Shown piece by piece: positions 7,927 to 17,068 of a stretch of 37,781 nt of DNA; the stretch's first letter is position 1; every line of letters starts with the position of its first letter. The DNA comes from Actinomycetales bacterium (GTDB lineage: Bacteria > Actinomycetota > Actinomycetes > Actinomycetales > Kineosporiaceae), in assembly GCA_012719445.1 (NCBI GenBank), contig JAAYAH010000064.1, forward strand, positions 1-37,781, given 5' to 3'. A program made the translations under genes and the position numbers. Below the pieces are notes generated by a model. It worked only from the letters and a program-made list of their open reading frames with translations. It was not told the DNA's origin and ran no database searches.

Positions 7927-9143
7927 GTGGGTCCCTTCCCGAGGTGGTCGTCGTTCCGGTCGCTACCCCCGGGCGGTCGGTCGGATGCACCCGACCTCCC
8001 GGCGGGGGCTGCGTTGTCGGGGGTCGTGGTGGTCGGGTCAGGAGCGTCGGAGGTCCCGTCCGTCGCCCGCTCGCGCACCGCGGCAGGGCCCTCCCTCGCC
8101 TCCCTGGCCCCGGGGCCGCCGTTGCCGGCCGCCTCACCGCTGAGCCACACGGTCCGCTGCGGGAGCGGGATCTCGACGTCCTCGGCGTCGAAGCGTTCCT
8201 TGATCCGGCGGCGCAGCTCACGGGCGACGATCCACTGCTGCAGCGGTTGGGTCTTCGCCACCAGCCGGAGCACGATCCCGTCGCTGGTCATCGACTCGAC
8301 GCCCCACATCTCGGGCTCCTCGAGCACCAGCTCCGCGAACTCCTCGTCGGCGGCGACCCGGTGCGCGACGTCGAGCAGCATCGTCTTCACCCGCTCGAGG
8401 TCCTCGGTGTAGGCGATCGTCACGTCGATCACCGCGCGGGCCCAGCCCTGGGACTTGTTGCCGACCCGCACGATCTCCCCGTTGCGGACGTGCCAGAGGG
8501 TGCCCTCGACGTCGCGGACCTTGGTGACCCGCAGGCCGACCGACTCGACGTGCCCCGAGGCCTCGCCGAGGTCGACCGCGTCGCCGACCCCGTACTGGTC
8601 CTCCAGGATCATGAAGACACCGGAGAGGAAGTCGCGGACCAGGGTCTGCGCCCCGAAGCCGATGGCGACCCCGGCGATCCCGGCGCTGGCGAGCAGCGGG
8701 CCGAGGGAGTACCCGAGCTCACCCATGATCATGAGGATGGCGATGACGCCGACGAGGCCGGTGGTGATGCTCCGGAGCACCGAGGCGAGGGTCCTCGCCC
8801 GCTGGGCGGTGCGCTGGGACCGCAGGGACACCCCGCCGAGCACCGCGCCGGCTCCCGGCAGCTCGTCGAGCTTGCGCAGCCCCGCGTTCCCGCTCGCCAC
8901 CCTCTCTGCGGCGTGGGTGATCGCCTTGAACAGGAGGAAGCGCAGCAGCAGGGCGCCGAGGCAAATCCCGACGATGCGCAGCGGGGTCCCCAGCAGGGCG
9001 TCGGCGATCTCGCCCCAGACCCTGCTGCCGGTCACCTGGAAGAGCGTCCCGCAGAAGGTCCCGTCGCCCTTCTCGCACGGGTCGTCGGTCTCCGGCCCGG
9101 GGATCCCGGCGACGCCGGCGGCTCCGAGAACGACTCTGATCAC
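7923..9143 (-). CDS. MscS-family mechanosensitive ion channel
   Basis: A 406-residue small-conductance mechanosensitive channel. Hydrophobic segments lie at about residues 40-70 and 105-160. The pore-lining helix and beta-domain entry read SAGIAGVAIGFGAQTLVRDF, then MILEDQYGVGDAVDL, the MscS family signature. The beta domain continues with VESVGLRVTKVRDVEGTLWH and the C-terminal alpha/beta domain with VTIAYTEDLERVKTML. The last 75 or so residues are a Pro/Gly/Asp-rich disordered tail. GTG 9143 is chosen because it forms a GTGA overlap with the upstream peptidase stop. The stop in turn overlaps the alpha-glucosidase start. The family role is to relieve turgor under hypo-osmotic shock. Its coupling to a peptidase and a glucosidase is unusual. 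Confidence 0.92.
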   Translation of the reverse strand: MIRVVLGAAGVAGIPGPETDDPCEKGDGTFCGTLFQVTGSRVWGEIADALLGTPLRIVGICLGALLLRFLLFKAITHAAERVASGNAGLRKLDELPGAGAVLGGVSLRSQRTAQRARTLASVLRSITTGLVGVIAILMIMGELGYSLGPLLASAGIAGVAIGFGAQTLVRDFLSGVFMILEDQYGVGDAVDLGEASGHVESVGLRVTKVRDVEGTLWHVRNGEIVRVGNKSQGWARAVIDVTIAYTEDLERVKTMLLDVAHRVAADEEFAELVLEEPEMWGVESMTSDGIVLRLVAKTQPLQQWIVARELRRRIKERFDAEDVEIPLPQRTVWLSGEAAGNGGPGAREAREGPAAVRERATDGTSDAPDPTTTTPDNAAPAGRSGASDRPPGGSDRNDDHLGKGPT

Positions 9144-11317
9144 AGCTCCAGCCCTGTCCGGTGCGCGGTGAACGCCAGGGTCTCCGCGGCCAGCGTCACC
9201 GTCCGGGACAGTGCGCGCGCCCCGTGGCCGACGTCCTTCTCCCGGCGCAGCAGGATCGGGGCGTCCGAGGACGTCGCGTGCTGCAGCGCCGCGCACAGCT
9301 TCCGGGCGTGCAACGGGTCGACCCGGCTGTCGCCGTCGAACACCGTGAACAGCACCGCCGGGTAGGCGACGCCCTCCCGCACCCGGTGGTAGGGCGAGTA
9401 GGAGATCAGCCAGCCGAACTGCTCCGGGTCCTCGACGGTGCCGTACTCCTCGTTCCAGGTGGCACCGAGCCCGAACCGCTCGTACCGGACCATGTCCAGC
9501 AGCGGGGCCGAGCAGACCACGGCCGCGAACAGGTCCGGCCGCTGGGTGACGGCGGCGCCGACGAGCAGCCCGCCGTTCGACCCGCCGCTGATCGCGAGCC
9601 GGTCCGTCGTGGTCCACCCCTGGTGGACCAGGTACTCCGCCGCGGCGTGGAAGTCGTCGAAGACGTTCTGCTTGTGGGCCATCATCCCGGCCCGGTGCCA
9701 CTCCTCGCCCTCCTCGGACCCGCCGCGCAGGTTCGCCACCGCGTAGACCCCGCCGGCCTCGGCCCAGGCCAGGATGCTCGCCGAGTACCCCGGTACCAGC
9801 GGGACGCCGAACCCTCCGTACCCGTAGAGGACCGTCGGGCGGGGGCCGGTCGGCCTGCCGTCGTCGTCGAAGGCGTCGGTGCGGGCGGTGACGAACATCC
9901 GCACCGGCGTCCCGTCCGCCGAGGTGTAGACGAGCTGCCGGGTGGTCACGTCGGGCACCTCGACGGTGCCGGGCGGGGTGGCGTCGACGGTCAGCGAGCC
10001 GTTCCTGGCGTCGAACCGGTAGACGTGCGGCGGGGTGGTCTGGTCGGTGTAGCCGAACCACGCCTCGTGCCCGCCCTCCGGCCGCGCCACCAGGGCACCG
10101 ATCGTGCCGATCCCCGGCAGCGGGATCCGCCCGTCCTCCCCGGCCAGCCGTTCCCCGCTGCCCAGCTCGTGCGCGGTGATCTCGGAGACCGCGTGCCGGG
10201 TCCATGCGGCGAGGAGCAGAGGGCGCTCGCCCAGCTCCGCCCCGTCGAGGATCACCCAGTCCTCGAGCACCGCCTCCTCGTCGTGGGGGAGCAGGTCCCG
10301 CCAGGTCGGCGGTCCCGGGTCCTCGGGGACGGTGACCGCGAGCCTGCCCCTCGGGGCGTCGAGGTCGGTGGTGATGTACAGCCGGCCGTCCCGGCCGACG
10401 TGCGCGTCGACCCGGGCGTCGAGCCCGACGGCGATCGGCCGCAGCTCCGGGGCCTCCGGCCGGCTCCCTGCCAGGTCGGCGATCCAGGCGTCGTTGCGCG
10501 GGGCCGTCCCGGTCGCTGCGGACACCAGCAGCCAGCGCCCGTCGCGGCTGACCCCGACGCCGTAGTAGTTCCGCAGGTCGAGCCCCTCGCCGAAGATCTC
10601 GACGTCGGTGTCGGGGTCGTCGCCGACGAGGTGCAGCCGGACCCGGCGGTGGTACTGGTGCTCGTCCTCGGGCAGCCCGGCGGGGTCGAGCCGGCGGACG
10701 TAGTAGAACGCCTTCCCGTCCGGCAGCCAGGCCACCGGGGAGTACCTCGCCCTGTCGATCGGTCCGTCGACGTCCTCCCCGGTCGCGACGTCCATCACCC
10801 GCAGCACGCTCTCCTCGGTGCCGCCGACGGACAGCTGGTAGGCGAGCAGGTGGCCCTCGATGCTGGGCTGCCAGGCGTCGAGGGTGGTGACCCCGCTGGG
10901 GTCGAGGGCCATCGGGTCGATGAGCACCCGCTCCACCGGCCCGTCGGGTCCCGGGTCGGCCACGACGAGGACCCCGTGCTCCTGGCTGCCCTCGCGCCGG
11001 ATGAAGAACCGCCGGTCCCCGCGCAGCACCGGAACCCCGACCACCCCGGCGCCGAGCAGCGCCCGCACCCGCTCCGTCAACCGGTCGAGGCCACGCCAGG
11101 ACGCCTGCTCGGCCGCGTAGTACTCGTCCTGCGCCTCCGACCAGGTCCTGGTCCGCTCGTCCTCGACGTCCTCCAGCCAGCGGTACGGGTCGGGGACCCG
11201 CCTGCCGTGCAGGACGTCGACGACGTCGGAGCGGAACGCCTCGGGTGGCCTGGGGCCCGCGGAGGGCGCGGGGGAGGAGGTGGCCGATGCCGGGCGGGGT
11301 GTCGACTGCTGACTCAT
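9140..11317 (-). CDS. Prolyl oligopeptidase family serine peptidase (S9A)
   Basis: A 725-residue protein with an N-terminal beta-propeller-like half (YRWLEDVEDERTRTWSEAQ at the start is typical of S9A) and a C-terminal alpha/beta hydrolase. The triad is visible: Ser in SGGSNGGLLVG (about residue 578), Asp in DSRVDPLHARK (about 665) and His in KDVGHGAR (about 698). NLRGGSEEGEEWHRAGM is the oxyanion-side signature. There is no signal peptide, so it probably cleaves proline-containing oligopeptides in the cytoplasm. ATG 11317 is chosen over a start 12 codons earlier because a TAGGCT -10 box lies 7 bases upstream, suggesting a leaderless transcript. It is the first gene of the coupled channel and glucosidase operon. 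Confidence 0.94.
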   Translation of the reverse strand: MSQQSTPRPASATSSPAPSAGPRPPEAFRSDVVDVLHGRRVPDPYRWLEDVEDERTRTWSEAQDEYYAAEQASWRGLDRLTERVRALLGAGVVGVPVLRGDRRFFIRREGSQEHGVLVVADPGPDGPVERVLIDPMALDPSGVTTLDAWQPSIEGHLLAYQLSVGGTEESVLRVMDVATGEDVDGPIDRARYSPVAWLPDGKAFYYVRRLDPAGLPEDEHQYHRRVRLHLVGDDPDTDVEIFGEGLDLRNYYGVGVSRDGRWLLVSAATGTAPRNDAWIADLAGSRPEAPELRPIAVGLDARVDAHVGRDGRLYITTDLDAPRGRLAVTVPEDPGPPTWRDLLPHDEEAVLEDWVILDGAELGERPLLLAAWTRHAVSEITAHELGSGERLAGEDGRIPLPGIGTIGALVARPEGGHEAWFGYTDQTTPPHVYRFDARNGSLTVDATPPGTVEVPDVTTRQLVYTSADGTPVRMFVTARTDAFDDDGRPTGPRPTVLYGYGGFGVPLVPGYSASILAWAEAGGVYAVANLRGGSEEGEEWHRAGMMAHKQNVFDDFHAAAEYLVHQGWTTTDRLAISGGSNGGLLVGAAVTQRPDLFAAVVCSAPLLDMVRYERFGLGATWNEEYGTVEDPEQFGWLISYSPYHRVREGVAYPAVLFTVFDGDSRVDPLHARKLCAALQHATSSDAPILLRREKDVGHGARALSRTVTLAAETLAFTAHRTGLEL

Positions 11318-11324
11318 GATGAGC

Positions 11325-11352
11325 AGCCTAGAGTCCCCCGGCCGATCGTCCA
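11325..11352 (-). promoter_or_regulatory. Putative leaderless promoter of the prolyl oligopeptidase operon
   Basis: On the minus strand a TGGACG -35 (11347-11352) is followed after 16 bases by TAGGCT (11325-11330), which ends 7 bases before the ATG at 11317. Transcription would start at or next to the start codon. No Shine-Dalgarno sequence is seen there, consistent with this. Confidence 0.45.
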
Positions 11353-11510
11353 CGGTTCCGTCATGCGTCTCGCGGCCCGGCGTTCGCCCTGGCCGGGCGT
11401 CTGGTCTGGCAGGATTCCCCTCAGGAACGCACGCACTCTCAGCAGACCGTCACCAGCCCCGCCACCGGTGGTGGCGTTGACGGCACTTCAGGATCAGCGA
11501 AGGCGTGAAG

Positions 11511-13715
11511 GTGACAGAACAGCCTCCGACCACCGACGCCTCGTCCGAGGGCGTCGCAGCCTTTCGGGTCGACACCCCGGACGGCAGCGCGCCGCCGTCC
11601 GCCCGGCTCGTGGAACTCGCCCACGCGTACAACATCGCCACGGAGTTCTGGGACTGGCAGGGCGAGCACACCACGGTGTCCGCGCGCACGGTGACCTCGG
11701 TGCTCTCCGGACTCGGGGTCGACGTGTCCTCGGACGACGCCGTCGAGCACGCGCTCGTCGAGGTCCAGGAGCGGCCGTGGCGGCGGGTGCTGCCACCGGT
11801 CGTGGTCACCCGCTCCGGCGGCACCACGACCGTCGCCGTGCACGTCGACCACGGCACCACCGTCACCGTCTGGGTGGAGCTGGAGGACGGCGACCGCCGC
11901 GACCTGGAGGAGGAGGACCGCTGGGTCGAGCCCCGCCTGGTCGGCGAGCGCATGGTCGCCGAGAGCACCTTCGTGGTGCCGCCCGACCTGCCGCTCGGCT
12001 GGCACACCCTGCACGCCCGGCACACCCGCGGCGAGCAGACCGCCCCGCTCGTGGTGACCCCGGCGAGGCTGGACCTGCCGCCGGCGCTGCGGGAGGGGCG
12101 GGCCTGGGGGTACATGGCCCAGCTCTACGCGGTGCGCTCCCAGGAGTCCTGGGGGCTCGGTGACCTCGTGGACCTCGCCGAGCTGGCGAGCTGGAGCGCG
12201 CGGGTCCAGGGGGCGGGGTTCGTCCTGGTCAACCCGCTGCACGCGGCGGAGCCGATCCCGCCGACGGAGGTCTCGCCCTACCTGCCGACGAGCCGTCGCT
12301 TCACCAATCCGATCTACCTGCGGGTGGAGGACATCCGCGAGGTCGCCTACCTACCCGCGACGGACCGGGCGATCGTGGAGTGGCACGCGGAGGCGATGCG
12401 CGCGCTGAACACCGACCCCGGCGAGCTGGACCGGGACGCGGTGTGGGCGGCCAAGCAGTCGGCCCTGGAGATCGTCTACGCCGCGCAGCGGAGCCCTGCC
12501 CGCCAGGCCGCCTTCGACGAGTACTGCGACCGGGAGGGCGAGGGCCTGCGGGACTTCGCCACCTGGTGCGCGCTCGCCGAGCGGTACGGGCTGCCGTCGT
12601 CCCGGTGGCCCGCGCACGCCAGGGACTCCCGGTCGCGCAGCGTCCGGCAGCTCCGGGAGGAGATGTCGGACCGGGTCCGATTCCACATGTGGCTGCAGTG
12701 GTGCATGGACGAGCAGCTGGCCGAGGTCCAGCGGACGGCGCTCGACGCGGGCATGCCGATCGGCGTCGTCCACGACCTCGCCGTCGGGGCGCAGGCCGAC
12801 GGTGCCGACGCCTGGTCGTTCCCGGACGCGCTGGCCACCGGGATGACGGCCGGCGCCCCGCCGGACGCCTTCAACCAGCAGGGGCAGAACTGGAACCAGC
12901 CGCCGTGGCGGCCCGACCGGCTGGCCGAGCTGGCCTACGCGCCGTACCGGGCGATGCTGCACACGATCCTGCGCCACGCCGGCGGGCTGCGGGTCGACCA
13001 CATCATCGGGCTGTTCCGGCTGTGGTGGATCCCGCGGGGGGCGTCACCGGCCGAGGGCACGTACGTCCGCTACGACCACGAGGCGCTCATCGGCATCCTG
13101 GCCCTCGAGGCGCACCGCGCCGGAGCCGTGCTGGTGGGGGAGGACCTCGGCACGGTCGAGCCCTGGGCGCGGGACTACCTGCGCGAGCGCGGGATCCTCG
13201 GCACGTCGATCCTGTGGTTCGAGAAGGACGTCGACGGCGATCCGCGTCCCCCGGACGCCTGGCGGGAGCTGTGCCTGGCCACGGTCACCACCCACGACCT
13301 GCCGCCGACCGCCGGGTACCTGGCCGGGGAGCACATCGAGCTGCGGGACCGGCTCGGCCTGCTCACCCGACCGGTCGAGGAGGAGGCGGCCCTGGACCTC
13401 GCCGACCGGTCGGCGGTGCTGTCCCTGCTGGTGCGGCTCGGGCTGCTGGACGCGGAGGCGACGGAGCGGGAGCGCGTCGAGGCGCTGCACGCCTTCCTCA
13501 CCATGACGCCGGCCAAGCTGCTCGGGGTCTCGCTCGCGGACGCTGTCGGTGACCGCAGGGCGATGAACCAGCCGGGCACCTGCGACCGGGAGTATCCGAA
13601 CTGGCGGCTGCCGCTGGCCGACGGGATCGCCCAGCCCGTGCTCCTGGAGCAGGTGATGACCTCGGTGCGGGCGTCGTCCCTCGCGAAGGTGGTGAGCAGG
13701 CGGTCAGCCTCGTGA
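11511..13715 (+). CDS. malQ: 4-alpha-glucanotransferase (amylomaltase), GH77
   Basis: A 734-residue enzyme that transfers alpha-1,4-glucan segments between maltodextrins in the cytoplasm. Residues 1 to about 170 form the extended N-terminal region typical of actinobacterial MalQ; the GH77 barrel begins at GRAWGYMAQLYAVRSQESWG. The catalytic Asp is in GGLRVDHIIGLFRLWW (about 493), the acid/base Glu in LVGEDLGTVEPWAR (about 543) and the third Asp in TTHDLPPTAGYL (about 594). The 250s-type motif TGAPPDAFNQQGQNW is reproduced as AGAPPDAFNQQGQNWNQPPW. GTG 11511 is preferred (GAAGG 7 bases upstream); GTG 11505 is possible. The 3' end overlaps pepN tail-to-tail by 12 bases. With the nearby alpha-glucosidase it points to maltodextrin/glycogen turnover. 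Confidence 0.95.
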   Translation: MTEQPPTTDASSEGVAAFRVDTPDGSAPPSARLVELAHAYNIATEFWDWQGEHTTVSARTVTSVLSGLGVDVSSDDAVEHALVEVQERPWRRVLPPVVVTRSGGTTTVAVHVDHGTTVTVWVELEDGDRRDLEEEDRWVEPRLVGERMVAESTFVVPPDLPLGWHTLHARHTRGEQTAPLVVTPARLDLPPALREGRAWGYMAQLYAVRSQESWGLGDLVDLAELASWSARVQGAGFVLVNPLHAAEPIPPTEVSPYLPTSRRFTNPIYLRVEDIREVAYLPATDRAIVEWHAEAMRALNTDPGELDRDAVWAAKQSALEIVYAAQRSPARQAAFDEYCDREGEGLRDFATWCALAERYGLPSSRWPAHARDSRSRSVRQLREEMSDRVRFHMWLQWCMDEQLAEVQRTALDAGMPIGVVHDLAVGAQADGADAWSFPDALATGMTAGAPPDAFNQQGQNWNQPPWRPDRLAELAYAPYRAMLHTILRHAGGLRVDHIIGLFRLWWIPRGASPAEGTYVRYDHEALIGILALEAHRAGAVLVGEDLGTVEPWARDYLRERGILGTSILWFEKDVDGDPRPPDAWRELCLATVTTHDLPPTAGYLAGEHIELRDRLGLLTRPVEEEAALDLADRSAVLSLLVRLGLLDAEATERERVEALHAFLTMTPAKLLGVSLADAVGDRRAMNQPGTCDREYPNWRLPLADGIAQPVLLEQVMTSVRASSLAKVVSRRSAS

Positions 13716-16256
13716 CCGGTCGAGGGCCTGCCCCCGCAGCGCCCGCGCCACGCCGTCCCTGCCCTCCAGCACCAGGCGTCGCAGCGCGGGCTCCTCGCTC
13801 CCGGTGACGAGCCACGCCTCGGTCCGGTCGAGCACGGCCTGGGTCCCGACGATCGAGGGGTAGAGGCCGATGACGATCTGGGTCGCCATCTCGTTGGTCC
13901 GCTCGGCCCAGATCCTGGTGATGCTCTCGAAGTACGGCTCGACGAAGGGCTCCAGCAGCGAGCGGTCCCTGACCCTGGTGAAGCCGCCGATGACGGCGGC
14001 CTGGATCGCGTTCGGCAGGCCGGACTCCTCGACGACGCTCTTCCATGCCGCCGCCTTGGCCTCCGGCGCCGGGACCGCCGCCCTGGTCGCCGCGGCGTGC
14101 ACCCGGCCGGTCGCGGTGTCGTCCCGGTCGAGCTCGCGGTCGATCCGCTCCTCCGTGGCGCGCCCGCCGACGACGAGCCCGCCCAGCAGGTCCCAGCGGC
14201 ACTCGGTGTCGACGACGAGGCCGTCGAGGGAGCGGGCCCCGTCCAGCAGTGCCTCCAGGACGTCGAGCTGGTCGTCGGTGATCGCGTGTGCGGCGAACGC
14301 CCTGGCCAGCAGCAGCTGCAGGTCGCTCCCGGGCTCGGCCTGCTCGAGCAGGCCGAGCAGGGCGTCGGCAGTCCGTGCCGTCGTCGCCGTCCGGTGCTCC
14401 GGGGCGACGTAGAACCGGATGGTGAGGGCGAGCTGCCGGAGCAGGGTCTGCGTGACGCTCGAGTGGTCGACGGAGGAGATGCCGCCGAGCACCAGGTCGA
14501 CGAACCGCCGGCCGCCGAACTCGGCGTCCCTGGTCATGTCCCAGACGGCCCCCCAGATGAGGGCCTTCGCCAGGGGGTCGTCGAAGGTCCCGAGTCCCGC
14601 CATCGCGGTGGCGAGCGAGACGTCGTCGAGGCGGATCTTCGCGTAGGCGAGGTCGTCGTCGTTGACGAGGAGCAGCTCGGGGCGCTGCCGGCCGTGCAGC
14701 TCGCGGACCTCGGTCCGTGGTCCCGCGACGTCGAGCTCGACCCGGTCCGTGCGGCGCAGCCGCCCGTCGACGAGGTCGTAGCAGCCGAGGGCCAGCCGGT
14801 GCGGGCGCAGTGTCGGGTTCTCGGCCGGGGCCTCCTGGAGCACCGCGCAGGAGGTGATCCTGCCGTCGGAGTCCGACTCCACCACCGGCCGCAGGGTGAC
14901 CACCCCCGCCGTGCGCAGCCAGTCCTTCGCCCAGGCGTCGAGGTCACGGGCACCGGTGGCCTGCAGCTCCGCGAGGAGGTCGGCGAGAGAGGTGTTTCCC
15001 CACGCGTGGCGGGCGAAGTACTGACGGATCCCGGCGTCGAAGGCGTCCCGTCCGACCCAGTGGACGAGTTGCTTGAGGACGGCGGCCCCCTTGGCGTAGG
15101 TGATGCCGTCGAAGTTGACCTCGACGTCGGCGAGGTCGCGGATGTCGGCCACGATCGGATGGGTCGACTCCAGTTGGTCCTGCCGGTACGCCCAGGACTT
15201 CTCGGCGCTGCTGAAGGTGGTCCACGCGTTGCGCCACCGGGTGGTCGCCGCCTGGCACCGGGTGCTCGCGTACTCGGCGAAGGACTCGTTGAGCCACAGA
15301 TCGTCCCACCAGCGCATGGTGACGAGGTCACCGAACCACATGTGGGCGAGTTCGTGCAGCAGGGTCAACGCCCTACGCTCGACGACGGCGTCGGGCACCT
15401 TGGACCGGAAGACGTACAGCTCCGTGACGGTCACCGCTCCGGCGTTCTCCATGGCACCGGCGTTGAACTCCGGGACGAAGAGCTGGTCGTACTTGGTGAA
15501 CGGGTAGGAGCGGTCGAAGAGGTGCTCGTAGTGGGCGAAGCCGGCCCTGGTCACCTCGACCACCTCGTCGGTGTCGAGGTGCTCGGCCAGCGACGCCCGG
15601 CAGAACACGCCGAGCGGGATCATCCTGCCGTCGCGGCCGATGACCTCGGAGCGCTCGACGTGGTACGGCCCGGCGACGACTGCGGTGACGTAGGAGCTGA
15701 GCCGGGGGGTCGGGGCGAAGGCCCAGGTCGACTTGCCGTACCCGGCGGGCACGGGCTCGGGGGTCGTCGAGACCGACACCACCTGCCAGTGCGACGGTGC
15801 GGTCACCGTGAAGCGGAAGCAGGACTTGAGGTCGGGCTGGTCGAAGCAGGCGAAGACCCGGCGTGCGTCCGCGACCTCGAACTGGGTGTAGAGGTACACC
15901 TCCTTGTCGACCGGGTCGACGAACCGGTGCATGCCCTCGCCGGTGCGCATGTAGGCGGCCCGGGCGACCACCCGGACCTCGTTCTCCGCCGCGAGACCGG
16001 AGAGCGTGATCCTGCCCGGGGTGACGACCTCGGCCACGTCGAGCGGCTGCCCGTTAAGGGTCACCTCGAGCACCCGGGGGGCGATGAGATCGATGAACGT
16101 GGAGGCCCCCGGCCGGGAGCAGGAGAAACGGACCCGGCTCGTGGAGGTGAACGTGCCGTCCTCGGTGCCCAGTTCGAGGGTGACCTCCGTCGAGGACACC
16201 TCGACGAGCCTGGCGCGGGCCTCCGCCTCCTTGCGGGTCAGGTTCGTTCCGGACAA
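13704..16256 (-). CDS. pepN: Aminopeptidase N (M1 family zinc metallopeptidase)
   Basis: An 850-residue cytoplasmic exopeptidase that removes N-terminal residues from peptides, of normal length for actinobacterial PepN. The substrate-binding GAMENAG motif is at about residue 265. The zinc site HELAHMWFGDLVTMRWWDDL continues with WLNESFAEY (HExxH-18-E) at about 302-325. A C-terminal helical ERAP1-like domain fills residues 530-840. The start codon is TTG at 16256, supported by GAGGAG 5 bases upstream, with no better ATG or GTG nearby. It is transcribed toward malQ, with which it shares 12 bases at the ends. It may complete peptide breakdown begun by the prolyl oligopeptidase upstream, an inference. 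Confidence 0.97.
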   Translation of the reverse strand: MSGTNLTRKEAEARARLVEVSSTEVTLELGTEDGTFTSTSRVRFSCSRPGASTFIDLIAPRVLEVTLNGQPLDVAEVVTPGRITLSGLAAENEVRVVARAAYMRTGEGMHRFVDPVDKEVYLYTQFEVADARRVFACFDQPDLKSCFRFTVTAPSHWQVVSVSTTPEPVPAGYGKSTWAFAPTPRLSSYVTAVVAGPYHVERSEVIGRDGRMIPLGVFCRASLAEHLDTDEVVEVTRAGFAHYEHLFDRSYPFTKYDQLFVPEFNAGAMENAGAVTVTELYVFRSKVPDAVVERRALTLLHELAHMWFGDLVTMRWWDDLWLNESFAEYASTRCQAATTRWRNAWTTFSSAEKSWAYRQDQLESTHPIVADIRDLADVEVNFDGITYAKGAAVLKQLVHWVGRDAFDAGIRQYFARHAWGNTSLADLLAELQATGARDLDAWAKDWLRTAGVVTLRPVVESDSDGRITSCAVLQEAPAENPTLRPHRLALGCYDLVDGRLRRTDRVELDVAGPRTEVRELHGRQRPELLLVNDDDLAYAKIRLDDVSLATAMAGLGTFDDPLAKALIWGAVWDMTRDAEFGGRRFVDLVLGGISSVDHSSVTQTLLRQLALTIRFYVAPEHRTATTARTADALLGLLEQAEPGSDLQLLLARAFAAHAITDDQLDVLEALLDGARSLDGLVVDTECRWDLLGGLVVGGRATEERIDRELDRDDTATGRVHAAATRAAVPAPEAKAAAWKSVVEESGLPNAIQAAVIGGFTRVRDRSLLEPFVEPYFESITRIWAERTNEMATQIVIGLYPSIVGTQAVLDRTEAWLVTGSEEPALRRLVLEGRDGVARALRGQALDRSRG

Positions 16257-16433
16257 CGGGTCTCCTCATGGGAATGCCGGGCGGTGTCACTCCCCGGGAC
16301 ACAGCGCCTCCCCGGATCCTCTCATCCCGCGGGGCTGGACACGGTCCCAGTGCCCCTGTCCGGGGGGATCCGCCCGGAGGCCGACGCCCAGCCGGGTGCC
16401 GGCTCCCGGACCCACGGGTGGGACACTGCGGCC

Positions 16434-16919
16434 ATGCACGTGCATCTGGGCGCGGACCACGCCGGCTTCGAGTTGAAGGTGTACCTAACGCGGCATCTGC
16501 GAGCGGCCGGTCACGAGGTCGTCGACCACGGACCCGAGGCCTACGACGCCGAGGACGACTACCCGACCTACTGCCTGCGGGCAGCCGAGGGCGTCGTCGC
16601 CGATCCGGGCAGCCTCGGAGTGGTCATGGGCGGGTCCGGCAACGGTGAGCAGATGGCGGCGAACAAGGTGCGCGGCGTCAGGGCGGCTCTGGCCTGGAGC
16701 CGTGACACGGCGGTGCTCGCGCGGTCCCACAACGACGCCAACGTCATCGCCATCGGGGCTCGGATGCACGCCCTCGACGAAGCCGCGGCCCTCGTCGACG
16801 CCTTCCTCGCCGAGTCCTTCAGCGGGGACGCCCGGCACGCCCGCCGTATCGCGATGATGAGCGACTACGAGCTCACCCGGATCCTGCCCTCGATCCCCGT
16901 TCCGCCGGGTCCGGCCTGA
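16434..16919 (+). CDS. rpiB: Ribose-5-phosphate isomerase B
   Basis: A 161-residue cytoplasmic enzyme that interconverts ribose 5-phosphate and ribulose 5-phosphate in the pentose phosphate pathway. The N-terminus HVHLGADHAGFELK carries the phosphate/substrate-binding Asp-His pair. GVVMGGSGNGEQMAANKVRG is the active-site loop. In place of the catalytic Cys of E. coli-type RpiB there is a Glu in GNGEQ, the arrangement described for the mycobacterial enzyme. SHNDANVIAIGARM is the second conserved block. ATG 16434 is the only sensible start, though the ribosome-binding site (GGTGGGA, 10 bases upstream) is weak. A 15-bp repeat array follows the stop. Confidence 0.96.
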   Translation: MHVHLGADHAGFELKVYLTRHLRAAGHEVVDHGPEAYDAEDDYPTYCLRAAEGVVADPGSLGVVMGGSGNGEQMAANKVRGVRAALAWSRDTAVLARSHNDANVIAIGARMHALDEAAALVDAFLAESFSGDARHARRIAMMSDYELTRILPSIPVPPGPA

Positions 16920-16921
16920 CC

Positions 16922-17011
16922 GGTGTCGGGGGCACCGGTGTCGAGGGCACAGGTGTCGAGGACGTCGGTGTCGAGGACGTCGGTGTCGAGGGCGTCGGCA
17001 TCAAGGACGCG
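16922..17011. repeat. 15-bp tandem repeat, six units, between rpiB and sensor-cyclase copy 2
   Basis: Six consecutive 15-bp units of the form GGTGTCGAGGACGTC start at 16922, 16937, 16952, 16967, 16982 and 16997; the outer ones have diverged. The array begins 3 bases after the rpiB stop, ends immediately before an ATG at 17012, and is in frame with the following sensor-cyclase gene, but contains no start codon itself. Confidence 0.92.
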
Positions 17012-17068
17012 ATGCGGGATCCCGATGACGAGGGGGACGCGTCCGGTGATCGTGAGGGAACCGCAGCG

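Noticed and set aside
9161-12163. A 1000-codon plus-strand frame opposite the prolyl oligopeptidase
   Set aside because: Its composition is that of antisense to GC-rich coding DNA; no motifs, and malQ lies in another frame over its 3' part.
14097-16919. A 940-codon open frame on the plus strand opposite pepN
   Set aside because: It is a codon-bias shadow of pepN; only its last 161 codons (rpiB) look like a protein.
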